Assembly (NCBI GenBank): GCA_913057905.1 | Contig: CAJXPB010000004.1 | Coordinates: 124,001-188,000, forward strand | Origin: an uncultured Pseudomonadota bacterium | Lineage (GTDB): Bacteria; Myxococcota_A; Bradymonadia; Bradymonadales; Bradymonadaceae | Direction of reading: 5' to 3' | Length of the DNA stretch: 64,000 bases | Part shown: in pieces, positions 44,803 to 54,245 of the stretch | How the letters are laid out: every line of letters begins with the position of its first letter | Numbering within the stretch: the first letter of the stretch is position 1 | Position numbers and translations under genes: made by a program | Notes under the pieces: model-generated | Databases searched by the model: none | What the model was told of the DNA's origin: nothing | What the model saw: only the letters and a program-made list of their open reading frames with translations

Positions 44803-47800
44803 TCAATCTTGTTTGAATTCTTCGGGTATTTCAGCGTCGACTCGAGCCGCCTCTCGTTGTTCGGGGGGCATCTCGTCGCGGGCAATGAAGGTGTACATGG
44901 CCGGGACGACAAACAGGGTCAAGATACTGCCGACGACCATGCCGCCGATGACGGCGATGCCCATCGGGATCCGGCTCTCGGCTCCCGCCCCCAGTGCCAG
45001 GGCAATCGGGAGGATGCCCAGCGTCGTCGAGAGAGCCGTCATCAGGACCGGCCGAAAACGGACCGACGCGGCTTCGCGTGCGGCCTCCAGGATCGAGTCC
45101 CCATCGGCCCGGCGCTGATTGGCAAACTCGACAATGAGGATGCCGTTTTTGGTCACCAAACCGATCAGCATGATCATGCCGATCTGGCTGAAGACGTTGA
45201 GGGTCTGGTCGAAGAACCAGAGTGCAGCCAGGGCGCCGGCCAGGGCCAGTGGCACGGTCAGAAGGATGGTGAAGGAGTCGCGGAAGCTCTCGAACTGCGC
45301 CGACAGGACCAGATAGACCAGCAGAAGGGCCAGTGCGAAGGCGAAGAAGATCTGGTTGGAACTCTCGGAGTACTCTTTGGTCTGGCCCTTCAGTGAGGTC
45401 GCAAATGTGTCATCGAGGACGTCATTGGCGATTTTTTCCATCTCTCGGACGCCCTGACCGACGGTGTAACCCTCCGCCAGCCCCGCCTGGACCGTCGCGG
45501 AGTTGTAGCGATTGTATCGGAACCGAAGCGGCGGCCCGGCGGTCTGCTTTAGCGTCACGATGTCCGCCATCGACACCAGTTCTCCTTCGTTATTCTGGAC
45601 CATCAGATTGCGAAAGTCCTGGGGCGTGTCGCGGTCTTCCCGGGGGACCTGGCCGACCACGTCGTACTGTTTGGCGTTCTTGAGGAAGTAGCCGTATCGT
45701 AGAGGGGTCAGGGAAAGCTGTAGTAGTTCCATGGCTCGGCGCACGGGGACGCCCAGGGCTTCGGCGCGTTTGCGGTCGACGCGCACCTGCAGCTCGGGTT
45801 GGTTGAACTTCAGGTTCACTTCCACAAAGGGGAACATCTCGCTGGAGCGGGCTCGCTCGAGGAATTCGGGGAGCACCTCTTCGATGCGTTCGATCCGCAG
45901 GTTCTGGATCACGAACTGTACCGGCAGGCCCCGGAAATCGTCGGCGATAGTCGCCGGCTGGGAGACAAAGGCCCGTGCGCCGGTGACGCCGTTGACCTTC
46001 TTCTGTACAGCGTTGGCGATCTCGTTTTGCGAACGATCGCGCTGATTCTGGTCCACGAGCGACAGGAAGTGAAAGCCCGAGTTGACCGAACCGGTGGCCC
46101 CGAAGGCCGGCGAGGTCATCGACATCATCAATTCGCGCTCGGGGACCTCGTCTTGAATGAGGTCGATGGTCCGGAGCATGTAGGCGTCCATGTACTCGTA
46201 GTTGACGCCCTGGGGGCCGGTGGCGAACACCCGGAACTCACCGCGGTCTTCCTTGGGCGCAAGCTCCGAGGGGAGGGCGGTGAAGGCGAAGTAAACGACC
46301 CCGCCGGCCGCTGCGATGACCAGAAAGGCGAGCCAGCGATGCCGCAGAAAGGCCTGGAGCTCGACGCTGTAGGCCTTGCGGAGCCCGTCAAAGAAAGGGT
46401 CGGATATCTTCTGGAACCAGGGTTTCTCCTCGCGTTTGCTCAGGAGTTTGGCACACAGCATCGGCGCCAGGGTCAGTGCCCCGAAGGAGCTCAGCAGCAC
46501 GGCTCCCGCCATGACGACGCCGAATTCGGTGAAGAGCTCGCCGGTCACGCCACCCATAAAGAGGATGGGCATGAAGACGACGACCAGTGAAAGTGTGGTC
46601 GCCACGACGGCAAAGAACACCTCACGGGTCCCGACGATCCCGGCCGCACGCGGGTCGAGCCCCTCTTCGATCTTGGTGTAGACATTCTCCAGCACCACGA
46701 TCGCGTCGTCGACCACCAGACCCATGGCCAACACGAGCGCCAGTAGGGTCAGCACGTTGATCGAGAATCCTGCGGCGGCCATGACCCCGAAGGCACCGAT
46801 CACCGCCACGGGAATGACCAGGACGGGCACCAGCGTGGTGCGCCAGTTCCCCAGAAACAGGAAGATGACGCTGATGACGATGAACAGGGCGATCAGCAGG
46901 GTCTGCTGGACCTCATCGATCGAGCGACGGATGTACTCGGTGCTGTCGAAGGCGAACTCGGCGGTCACGGCCTCCGGCAGATCTTCCTTGATGGTCTCGA
47001 GCCGTTCGGCGGCATCGTCGGCGATCTGGATCTGGTTGGCGCCGGGCTGCGGTTGAAGCACCGTCATCAGCATCGGCTCGCCGTCCTCGCGCAGGATTTC
47101 ACGACGCTCAAGGGCACCATACTCCGCGTAGCCGATGTCGCGGAACTGAACCAGGGTGTCGCCCTCCCGCTTGACGATCATGTCGTTGAATTCCCGGGGC
47201 GTCGCCATCCGGGCGGGGGCCTTGACGTTCAACTCGACGGTGTTTCCGTCGATGCGTCCGCTGGGCAGCTCCAGATTTTGCTCGTCGACGGCCCGTTGCA
47301 CATCGTGGGCGGTGATGCCGTGGGCGGCCATCAGTTGCGGGTTCATCCACAACTGCATCGTATAGGTCTCCGAGCCCCAGAGCTGGACCGACGAGACGCC
47401 CGTGATGGTCTGGAGGCGTTCGACCATCCGGTTGTCGGCAATTTCGGTGAGTTCCAGGACGCTGAGGCTGTCGCTGGTGACCTTGATGTAGACGACCGGC
47501 GAGCCGGAGGCGTCGGCCTTTTCGATAATCGGGGGTTCGGCATTGGGCGGCAGATCCCCGCGAGCCCGTGAGACGCGATCGCGCACATCGTTGGCGGCCC
47601 GATCCAGGTCGACGGAGCGCACGAATTCGACGGTGACCGTCGAACGTCCTTGCCGGCTGACCGACTCCAGCGAGTTGATGCCTTCGATGGAGTTGATCTC
47701 CGATTCCAGCGGCTCGGTGATCTGGTTTTCGATCACCTCGGCCCCGGCGCCGGGATACTGGGTCGTGACCGTCACGACGGCGGGGGTGACGGCCGGAAAC

Positions 47801-47910
47801 TCGCGGACGCCGAGCTGAAGGTAGCCGAGCACACCGAAGAGAATGATGACCAGCCCCAGCACAATGGCGACGGCCGGGCGGCGTACGCTCAGAGAAGCGA
47901 GATCCTTCAT
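44803..47910 (-). CDS. Efflux RND transporter permease (HAE1-type)
   Basis: 1035 aa. It begins with the usual MKDLASLSVRRPAVAIVLG and VREFPAVTPAVVTVTTQYPGA, has two porter halves, and in the fourth helix LVVDDAIVVLENV, the Asp-Asp pair that carries protons (Asp407/408 in AcrB). GLVTKNGILIVEFANQ and PIALALGAGAESRIPMGIAVIGG are in the second membrane block. It exports drugs, lipids or other hydrophobic molecules from periplasm or inner leaflet through TolC. The start codon shares a base with the adaptor stop (TAATG), so synthesis is coupled. Confidence 0.95.
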   Translation of the reverse strand: MKDLASLSVRRPAVAIVLGLVIILFGVLGYLQLGVREFPAVTPAVVTVTTQYPGAGAEVIENQITEPLESEINSIEGINSLESVSRQGRSTVTVEFVRSVDLDRAANDVRDRVSRARGDLPPNAEPPIIEKADASGSPVVYIKVTSDSLSVLELTEIADNRMVERLQTITGVSSVQLWGSETYTMQLWMNPQLMAAHGITAHDVQRAVDEQNLELPSGRIDGNTVELNVKAPARMATPREFNDMIVKREGDTLVQFRDIGYAEYGALERREILREDGEPMLMTVLQPQPGANQIQIADDAAERLETIKEDLPEAVTAEFAFDSTEYIRRSIDEVQQTLLIALFIVISVIFLFLGNWRTTLVPVLVIPVAVIGAFGVMAAAGFSINVLTLLALVLAMGLVVDDAIVVLENVYTKIEEGLDPRAAGIVGTREVFFAVVATTLSLVVVFMPILFMGGVTGELFTEFGVVMAGAVLLSSFGALTLAPMLCAKLLSKREEKPWFQKISDPFFDGLRKAYSVELQAFLRHRWLAFLVIAAAGGVVYFAFTALPSELAPKEDRGEFRVFATGPQGVNYEYMDAYMLRTIDLIQDEVPERELMMSMTSPAFGATGSVNSGFHFLSLVDQNQRDRSQNEIANAVQKKVNGVTGARAFVSQPATIADDFRGLPVQFVIQNLRIERIEEVLPEFLERARSSEMFPFVEVNLKFNQPELQVRVDRKRAEALGVPVRRAMELLQLSLTPLRYGYFLKNAKQYDVVGQVPREDRDTPQDFRNLMVQNNEGELVSMADIVTLKQTAGPPLRFRYNRYNSATVQAGLAEGYTVGQGVREMEKIANDVLDDTFATSLKGQTKEYSESSNQIFFAFALALLLVYLVLSAQFESFRDSFTILLTVPLALAGALAALWFFDQTLNVFSQIGMIMLIGLVTKNGILIVEFANQRRADGDSILEAAREAASVRFRPVLMTALSTTLGILPIALALGAGAESRIPMGIAVIGGMVVGSILTLFVVPAMYTFIARDEMPPEQREAARVDAEIPEEFKQD

Positions 47911-49118
47911 TATTGGCTCCCCTCGGCGTTGGCGTCATCGCTGTCGGATCCGCCCTCACCCTCGTCGAGCTCTTCCTCCGATAGGCGTTTGTTGGTCATG
48001 CCGGGCTCATCGGGGTCGGGGCCGATCGCTTCGACATCCATGGCATCCTTCGAGGTGTCGACCTTCAGCTTGGCGCCCTCGGAGACGTTCTGTCGTCCTG
48101 TAGTCACGACGACGTCACCGGCCTCGAGCCCGTCGGTGACCTCCACGACGTCTTCGGTTCGCAGGCCCGTCCGGACCGTCTGTTTTCGAGCGGTACCGTC
48201 GTCGCTGACCCAGACGTATTCGGTCTGCCCGGAGGTCGTAATCGCCGTTGTCGGGACGGCCAGCGTCTCTTCGATCGTCGTCAGTGGCACCCGGACTTGA
48301 GCGTACCCACCGGGCCTGAGCCTACCCGACGGGTTTTCGGTTCGAGCGCGGACCCGAAGCGTCCGATTCGAGGTGTCCAGCGAGGGGTCGAGGGCGAACA
48401 CACCGGCAGAGTAGACCCGGTCGCCGCCCTGGACGCGGAAACGAACGGTCGTCTCTTTATCGATGTGATGAGCAAACCGTTCCGGCACGCTGAAGTCGAG
48501 TTCGATCGGGTCGATCTTGTGGAGTTCGGCGATATCGGTGCCCTGGGTGAGCACGGCGCCGGGGCTGATGTCGCGAAGGCCGACGATGCCCGCAAATGGG
48601 GCGCGGACGACGGTTTCGTCGAGCCGAGCCTCCACGCTGGCCATCTGGGCTTCGACCACATTCAACTCATTCTGGGTGGCGTCGAACTCTTGCTGACTGA
48701 TGCCGCCAGTCTCTAGCACCTGCCGCTGCCGTTCGACCTGTTTGGCCAGAAGCTTCTTGCGCTGCTGCAGGACCTCTTTCTCGGCGCGCAGGGTGTTCTG
48801 GCGCATCCGCAACAGGAGTTGGCCCTTTTCGACGCGTTCGCCCTCTTCGAATCCGATCGAGACGACCTTTCCGTTGACTTCGTTTCGAATCACCAGCGAC
48901 TCGTCGGCGCGCAGGGTTCCGACTGTAGAAAGGGTGTCCTCCAGGGTCGTCGACTCGACTTTATGGGTCGTCACCAGAACCTCTTTGGCGCCGGAGTCGG
49001 AGCCAGCGTCCTTTTTGGTGGAGGCCTGGGAACTCGAGGCGATCTTTCCGATCACCGCCCAGCCGACGAGGCCGGCTAGCGCCAAAAGGACAGCGATGCG
49101 AACGTAGGTTCGTCTCAT
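47910..49118 (-). CDS. RND efflux periplasmic adaptor (membrane-fusion protein)
   Basis: 402 aa from the ATG at 49118; the longer frame has no signal. An N-terminal hydrophobic helix follows the start, then a lipoyl half (VNGKVVSIGFEEGERVEKGQ), a coiled-coil hairpin (KEVLQQRKKLLAKQVERQRQ), the second lipoyl half (APFAGIVGLRDISPGAV) and a beta-barrel domain. The C-terminus is acidic (EEELDEGEGGSDSDD). Links the inner-membrane pump to TolC. Overlaps the pump gene. Confidence 0.92.
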   Translation of the reverse strand: MRRTYVRIAVLLALAGLVGWAVIGKIASSSQASTKKDAGSDSGAKEVLVTTHKVESTTLEDTLSTVGTLRADESLVIRNEVNGKVVSIGFEEGERVEKGQLLLRMRQNTLRAEKEVLQQRKKLLAKQVERQRQVLETGGISQQEFDATQNELNVVEAQMASVEARLDETVVRAPFAGIVGLRDISPGAVLTQGTDIAELHKIDPIELDFSVPERFAHHIDKETTVRFRVQGGDRVYSAGVFALDPSLDTSNRTLRVRARTENPSGRLRPGGYAQVRVPLTTIEETLAVPTTAITTSGQTEYVWVSDDGTARKQTVRTGLRTEDVVEVTDGLEAGDVVVTTGRQNVSEGAKLKVDTSKDAMDVEAIGPDPDEPGMTNKRLSEEELDEGEGGSDSDDANAEGSQ

Positions 49119-49241
49119 GGACGACTCGTCGTCAGGTGCAAATTCACTCAGAGATTGCGATGCAGGGAATCGCCGAAACGGTACAGTCCCGGAACGATCC
49201 AACATAACAATAGTTAGACGTTCGATGTTCCGTCGGGCCGC

Positions 49242-50039
49242 TCAGCGATTCAGCTTCGCGGTCAACCAACGGATGGCCCATCGGGGGGACAGGCGGGTCA
49301 GAAACGCGCCCACTTTATTCATGAACCCGTGCACGGCCACGGTCTTTCCGCGTTGCATGCTTCTGTAGGCGTGGCGGGCGACGGCCTCGGGCGTGGCGAC
49401 GTCGGCTGCCTTGAACAGCAGCGAGTCATCGTTTCCCGCCTTCTCGGCGAATTCCGTCTCCGTGGCCCCGGGGCAGTGGACCGTGGCGGAGACGCCCGTT
49501 CCGCGCAGTTCATATGCCAGGCCTTCGGTGAAATGCAATACGAATGACTTGGTCGCGTAGTAGGTCGACATAAAGGGGCCGGCCTGAAAGGCGGCCGTCG
49601 ACGCGATGTTCAGGATTTTGCCGCGACCGCGCTGGACCATCGGCTCCACGGCCAACCGCGTCAGGTCGGACAGCGCCGTGGCGTTGACCTGAATCTGGTC
49701 GAGCTCTTGCTGACGGTCGAGTTCCCAGAACGCTCCCTGTGTGCCGAATCCCGCGTTATTGACCAGGATGTCGACCTGGACGCCGCGTTCAGTGAGCCGG
49801 TCGAACAATTCGGCCGGGGCGTTCGGCTCGCTGAGGTCCGCCGTCTCGACCAGGACAGTGACGTCGAACTCCGATTCGAGTTCGTCGGCCAGCTCCTCGA
49901 GTCGCTCACGGCGCCGTGCGACGACGACCACGCTGTGACCGTCCTCGGCCAGGAGTCGACACAGTTCCCGGCCGATGCCGCTCGAGGCGCCGGTGACCAG
50001 GGCGAATTCGTTGCTGTCGCCTTCAGTGTTCTCTGTCAT
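49242..50039 (-). CDS. Short-chain dehydrogenase/reductase (classical SDR)
   Basis: 265 aa. NAD(P)-binding TGASSGIG at 16-23, NNAGFG, the catalytic Ser in NIASTAAFQAG, and YYATK with the Tyr-x3-Lys pair, all classical. The RR pair after the second strand (VVVARRRER) suggests NADP preference. The substrate is unknown; the C-terminal hydrophobic helix hints at membrane association. It lies 21 bp downstream of uup and 123 bp upstream of the efflux adaptor. Confidence 0.85.
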   Translation of the reverse strand: MTENTEGDSNEFALVTGASSGIGRELCRLLAEDGHSVVVVARRRERLEELADELESEFDVTVLVETADLSEPNAPAELFDRLTERGVQVDILVNNAGFGTQGAFWELDRQQELDQIQVNATALSDLTRLAVEPMVQRGRGKILNIASTAAFQAGPFMSTYYATKSFVLHFTEGLAYELRGTGVSATVHCPGATETEFAEKAGNDDSLLFKAADVATPEAVARHAYRSMQRGKTVAVHGFMNKVGAFLTRLSPRWAIRWLTAKLNR

Positions 50040-50060
50040 CGTTGACTCCGTCTGCGATCG

Positions 50061-51953
50061 TCATGCGCGCTCGGCGAGTGTTTCCCAGCGGTCCATCGCC
50101 TCGTCGAGTTCGCTCTCGAGTGTCTGCTTCTCGTCGTCGAGTTCCCGTGCCTTCTCATAGTCGCCGGCCTGCTCGACCAGGGCGTCGTCGATCTCGGAGA
50201 GCCGCTCCTCGATCTCGGCGATCCGGACTTCCAGCGACTCGAGTTCCTGCTGTTCCCGGTAGTTGAGTCCCTCGTCGGACGCGTCGTCTTGGGACTGTTT
50301 TTCCGGGGTCGACTTTGACTTCTCGGCTCGCGCCTGGCGGGCCTTCTCGGCCTTCTGCGCCTGTCGGTGTTCGAGCCAGTCGCTGTAGACGCCGGGAAAC
50401 CGTTCGATCTGTCCTTCGCCCTGGAAGACAAACAGGTGATCGACGGTGCGGTCCAGGAAGTGACGGTCGTGGCTGACGGTGACGACGGCGCCATCGAAGT
50501 CGTCGAGGTAGTCTTCGAGGACGTTGAGCGTCTCGATATCGAGGTCGTTGGTCGGCTCGTCGAGCAACAGGAAGTTCGGCGAACGCATCAGCACCCCGAG
50601 CAGATAGAGCCGCCGCTTTTCGCCGCCGGACAGATTCTTGATCGGCTCCCACTGGCGGTCGCGGTCGAACAGGAACTTCTCGAGCATGTCGGCGGCCGAC
50701 AACTCGCCGTCGGCGGTCTCGATGCGGTTGGAGATATCGACGATGTAGTCGTGGACGCGCTTCTCGGGATCCAGGTCCATCGACTGCTGGTCGTAATAGC
50801 CGAACACGACGGTCTCGCCGCGCTCGATAGTGCCTTCGTCGGGTTCGACACGACCAATGATCATCTCGAGAAGCGTCGATTTGCCGACGCCGTTGGGCCC
50901 GACGATACCGACTCGTTCGTTGCGTCCGAACCGGTAGGTGATATCTTCGAGGATCTTCTGTTCGCCCCAGGACTTCGAGACCCCCTCCAGAAACACCGTT
51001 TTCTTGCCGAGGCGGCTCTCGACCGTGTCGATCTCGACATCGTCGCGTTCGTCGGGGGCGTACGACGTATTCAGCAATTCCTTGGCGCGTTGGACGCGAT
51101 CCTTGGACTTCGTCGTACGTGCTTTGGGGCCGCGCTGGAGCCATTCTCGCTCCTGGCGAGCCAGATTCTGGCGTTTTTGCTCTTTCTTGCGCATCCGCTC
51201 GTAGCGTTCTTCGCGCTTTTTCAGATACGTGCTGTAGTTGCCTGCGTACGAGAAGACCGTCTCGTGGTCGATTTCGACGATTCGGTCACAGATTCTGTCC
51301 AGGAAATATCGGTCGTGGGTGACCATCAACAGCCCCCCGGAACGGTCGTCGAGGTAGCCCTCCAGCCACTCGATGGTGTCGACGTCCAGGTGGTTGGTCG
51401 GTTCGTCGAGCATGAGCAGATCCGATGGTCGGATCAGGGCGCGTGCCAGGGCGACTCGGCGCTGCTGGCCGCCAGACATCGAGGCGACGGGCTGGTGGAT
51501 GTCCTCGATTCCCACCCTGGAGAGGATCGTCTTGGCGTCGTTTTCCAGCGACCATCCTCCGACCCGGTCCATCTTCTCGGAGAGTTCGGTGACGCGTTCG
51601 ACGCATTCAGGGTCGTCGGGAGTCTCCTCGAGCGCCCGGGACGCCTCGTCGTAGTCTCGCACCACATCGAATTCCGGGGGGCCATCGACGAGCGTCTGTT
51701 CCAGGGCGGTCAACTCGCCGCGCAGCTCGGGGCGCTGGTCCAGATACTCCAGCCGCAGGTCGCGGGCTCGGGTGATCTCTCCGGCGTCGGCCGGTTCGTC
51801 ACCAGCGAGGATGCGCAGCAGCGTCGATTTGCCGACGCCGTTGTGTCCGACCAGACCGATCGAGTCACCGTCTTCGACGGTCAGGTCGACATCGGTGAAG
51901 AGAGTCCGGGTCCCGAAGGCCTTCGAGAGCCCATCTGCGTTCAGCAAGACCAT
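50061..51953 (-). CDS. uup: ABC-F ATPase, Uup-like
   Basis: 630 aa from the ATG at 51953 (MVLLNADGLSK); the longer frame upstream is of odd composition. Two ABC domains without membrane helices: Walker A GHNGVGKST and GPNGVGKST, signatures MSGGQQ and LSGGEK, Walker B LLMLDEPTNHLD and LLLDEPTNDLD. The linker carries a coiled-coil arm region (REERYERMRKKEQKRQ) and the C-terminus has a coiled-coil domain (about 545-630), as in Uup. These proteins act on ribosomes or on DNA transposition/replication stability; the translation role is now favoured for ABC-F. Divergent from the DprE1-like gene. Confidence 0.85.
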   Translation of the reverse strand: MVLLNADGLSKAFGTRTLFTDVDLTVEDGDSIGLVGHNGVGKSTLLRILAGDEPADAGEITRARDLRLEYLDQRPELRGELTALEQTLVDGPPEFDVVRDYDEASRALEETPDDPECVERVTELSEKMDRVGGWSLENDAKTILSRVGIEDIHQPVASMSGGQQRRVALARALIRPSDLLMLDEPTNHLDVDTIEWLEGYLDDRSGGLLMVTHDRYFLDRICDRIVEIDHETVFSYAGNYSTYLKKREERYERMRKKEQKRQNLARQEREWLQRGPKARTTKSKDRVQRAKELLNTSYAPDERDDVEIDTVESRLGKKTVFLEGVSKSWGEQKILEDITYRFGRNERVGIVGPNGVGKSTLLEMIIGRVEPDEGTIERGETVVFGYYDQQSMDLDPEKRVHDYIVDISNRIETADGELSAADMLEKFLFDRDRQWEPIKNLSGGEKRRLYLLGVLMRSPNFLLLDEPTNDLDIETLNVLEDYLDDFDGAVVTVSHDRHFLDRTVDHLFVFQGEGQIERFPGVYSDWLEHRQAQKAEKARQARAEKSKSTPEKQSQDDASDEGLNYREQQELESLEVRIAEIEERLSEIDDALVEQAGDYEKARELDDEKQTLESELDEAMDRWETLAERA

Positions 51954-52119
51954 GAATCGACGTCGAGTCGGAGGGGGATGAGGGCGAGGGGGACGCGCGC
52001 CAGCCGCCTTGATCACGCACCTCGTCGGCTTTGGCAAGAGCGATGTGAATTCGACATTTCCACGGTCATCCACTAAGTGTGTCGGGTCGATTCGCCACGG
52101 TTCAGCTAGCCGCACGGAT

Positions 52120-53484
52120 ATGACGACTCAGTGGAAAAATATGGAGCTGTCGGGGTGGGGCCGCTACCCGGTACACGGGGCCCGGTGTGCCCGACCGGAG
52201 ACGCGCGGAGATCTGCAGCAAGCGCTGGCGGAACGCAACGGGGACTCGATCCTCGCTCACGCCGCCGGACGAAGCTACGGCGATGCGGCGTTGAATGAGG
52301 ACGGCCGTGCGGTCCTCACCGAGCGGCTCGATCGCATGCTCGAGTTCGACCCCGAGACCGGGTGGCTTCGAGTCGAGGCCGGGGTCACGCTCAAGGAGAT
52401 CATCGACATCTTCGTGCCGCGCGGCTGGTTTCCCCCGGTGGTTCCCGGCACCCAGTACGTCACGGTCGGCGGCGCCGTCGGCTGCAACATTCACGGCAAG
52501 AACCATCATCAGGTCGGCAGCTTCGGCGACCATGTACGCCGCCTGGAGATGCTGACGGCCAGCGGCGATATCGTGACCTGCGACCGCGACAACCACCCGG
52601 AGCTGTTCTGGGCGACCGTCGGGGGCATGGGTCTGACGGGCATCATCTTGAGCCTGGAAGTGCAGCTCGAGCCGGTGGCGGGCCCGGCCATCGAGATGGA
52701 GTCGATCCGTGTGGAGAATCTCGACGAATTCTTCGAGGTCAGCGCCGAGAGCGGCGACTTCACCCACACCGTCTCCTGGATCGATTGCGTCGCCTCGGGG
52801 TCCAACCTGGGCCGCGGCGTCTTCATGCGGGGCCGCCATGCCAGCGAGGAGGTCGAGTGGAGTCCGGGGCCGATGGAAAAGCTGGCCAAGACGTTGAAGT
52901 CGGCCGCCGACGGGCGCCTCTTCGAGTCGAATTGGCTTCTCAATCGGGCGACCATGCGGATTGGAAACGCGGCTTACTTTCACAAGGAGCCAAAGGGGAA
53001 GACCGAGCAGATCGTCCACTACGAGCCGTTTTTCTTTCCGCTCGATGCCATCGATCACTGGAACCATATCTACGGCTCCCGAGGCTTTCTTCAGTACCAA
53101 TGTGTGGTGCCCGAACGCGAGGCCATCCGGGAGATTCTGGAAGAAGTCACGGCTACATCGATGGCGTCGTTTCTTTCGGTGATCAAAGAGTTCGGGCCCC
53201 GGACGCACACCGGGCTTTCGTTCCCCGAGCCGGGGATCACGCTGGCGCTGGACTTTCCGAACTACGGCGAGCCGTTGATGGAGCTTCTGGACCGCCTCGA
53301 TGCCATCGTGGCAACGGCCGGAGGCCGGGTTTATCTGGGCAAAGATGCACGGCTCGACAGACAATCGTTTCGCAAGATGTATCCGGAGTGGGAAGAGTGG
53401 AGAGACGTCCGCGACGAGTGGGACCCCGATGGCGTGTTTCAGTCGAGTCTGGGCCGACGGCTCGGGTTGGTGAAGGGGAGCTGA
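52120..53484 (+). CDS. DprE1-like FAD-dependent oxidase (polyprenyl-phosphoryl-ribose 2'-oxidase family)
   Basis: 454 aa from the ATG at 52120 (the longer frame upstream has no homology). FAD_binding_4 fold with AHAAGRSYGDAALN, VPGTQYVTVGGAVGCNIHGK, NHHQVGSFGDHVR and ELFWATVGGMGLTGIIL, matching mycobacterial DprE1 closely. Later FLQYQCVVPE and FGPRTHTGLSFPEPG match the substrate side. At the position of DprE1 Cys387 there is Ala376 (TLALDF). In mycobacteria DprE1 with DprE2 makes decaprenyl-phosphoryl-arabinose for the cell wall. The gene after it is a DprE2-like SDR, so the pair is likely the same two-step epimerase on an unknown lipid-linked pentose. Confidence 0.85.
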   Translation: MTTQWKNMELSGWGRYPVHGARCARPETRGDLQQALAERNGDSILAHAAGRSYGDAALNEDGRAVLTERLDRMLEFDPETGWLRVEAGVTLKEIIDIFVPRGWFPPVVPGTQYVTVGGAVGCNIHGKNHHQVGSFGDHVRRLEMLTASGDIVTCDRDNHPELFWATVGGMGLTGIILSLEVQLEPVAGPAIEMESIRVENLDEFFEVSAESGDFTHTVSWIDCVASGSNLGRGVFMRGRHASEEVEWSPGPMEKLAKTLKSAADGRLFESNWLLNRATMRIGNAAYFHKEPKGKTEQIVHYEPFFFPLDAIDHWNHIYGSRGFLQYQCVVPEREAIREILEEVTATSMASFLSVIKEFGPRTHTGLSFPEPGITLALDFPNYGEPLMELLDRLDAIVATAGGRVYLGKDARLDRQSFRKMYPEWEEWRDVRDEWDPDGVFQSSLGRRLGLVKGS

Positions 53485-53485
53485 C

Positions 53486-54220
53486 ATGAGTGTTCTTCTT
53501 CTGGGAGCGACCTCACCGATCGCCGAGGCCATCGGTCATCGATATGCCAGTCAGGGCCACGCCATCTACGCGGCGTCGCGGGATGCCGACGAAGCGGAGG
53601 CCGTCGCGTCGGACATTGCCCTGCGCCACGACGTGGAGGCGGCCGGCGGCCACTTCGACGCGCTGGAATTCGATCGACACGACGACTTCGTCGATGAGGT
53701 GGAGTCGGCCGTGGGGCCGGTCGATGTGGCCGTCGTCGCCTTCGGGGTGATGCCGGATCAGAAGGAGTCCCAGGAGAACTTCAAACTGGCGCGCCGGACC
53801 ATCGAGGTCAACTACACCGGTGCGGCGTCGCTGTGCGAGGCCCTGGCGCGCCGGATGATCGACCGAGAGACGGGGGCCATCGTGGGTATCTCGTCGGTCG
53901 CTGGCGACCGGGGCCGCCAGAGCAACTACTTTTACGGCAGCGCGAAGGGCGCCTTCAGGCTCTATCTGCAGGGGCTTCGGAACCGCTGTTTCGAGCACGA
54001 TGTGCAGGTGCTGTGCGTCAAACCCGGGTTCGTCGATACGCCGATGACCTTCGGCATGGAGACGGCGATTCCGATCGTCTCGCCGGAGGACGTGGCCGAC
54101 TCGGTCGTCCGGGCCCAACAAAAAGGCAAGGACACGATGTATGTGCCGTGGTTTTGGGCCTGGATCATGCTGATCATCAAGTCGATTCCCGAGCCCATCT
54201 TCAAACGACTGTCACTTTGA
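53486..54220 (+). CDS. DprE2-like short-chain dehydrogenase
   Basis: 244 aa, 1 bp after the DprE1-like gene. N-terminal [15 protein letters not shown] replaces the usual TGxxxGIG; the catalytic block reads [22 protein letters not shown], as in DprE2 of mycobacteria, with Ser, Tyr and Lys in place. A hydrophobic C-terminal helix ([13 protein letters not shown]) suggests peripheral membrane binding, fitting a lipid-linked substrate. It should reduce the 2'-keto intermediate made by the partner. Confidence 0.85.
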   Translation: MSVLLLGATSPIAEAIGHRYASQGHAIYAASRDADEAEAVASDIALRHDVEAAGGHFDALEFDRHDDFVDEVESAVGPVDVAVVAFGVMPDQKESQENFKLARRTIEVNYTGAASLCEALARRMIDRETGAIVGISSVAGDRGRQSNYFYGSAKGAFRLYLQGLRNRCFEHDVQVLCVKPGFVDTPMTFGMETAIPIVSPEDVADSVVRAQQKGKDTMYVPWFWAWIMLIIKSIPEPIFKRLSL

Positions 54221-54245
54221 ATCTCCCCGCGACCGAGACGAGCCG

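Noticed and set aside
50367..52076. 569-codon open frame antisense to the Uup-like gene
   Set aside because: Shadow of the ABC-F coding strand; no domain and no ribosome site.
52009..52119. N-terminal extension of the DprE1-like gene
   Set aside because: Composition is unlike the family, and homology begins after the ATG at 52120.
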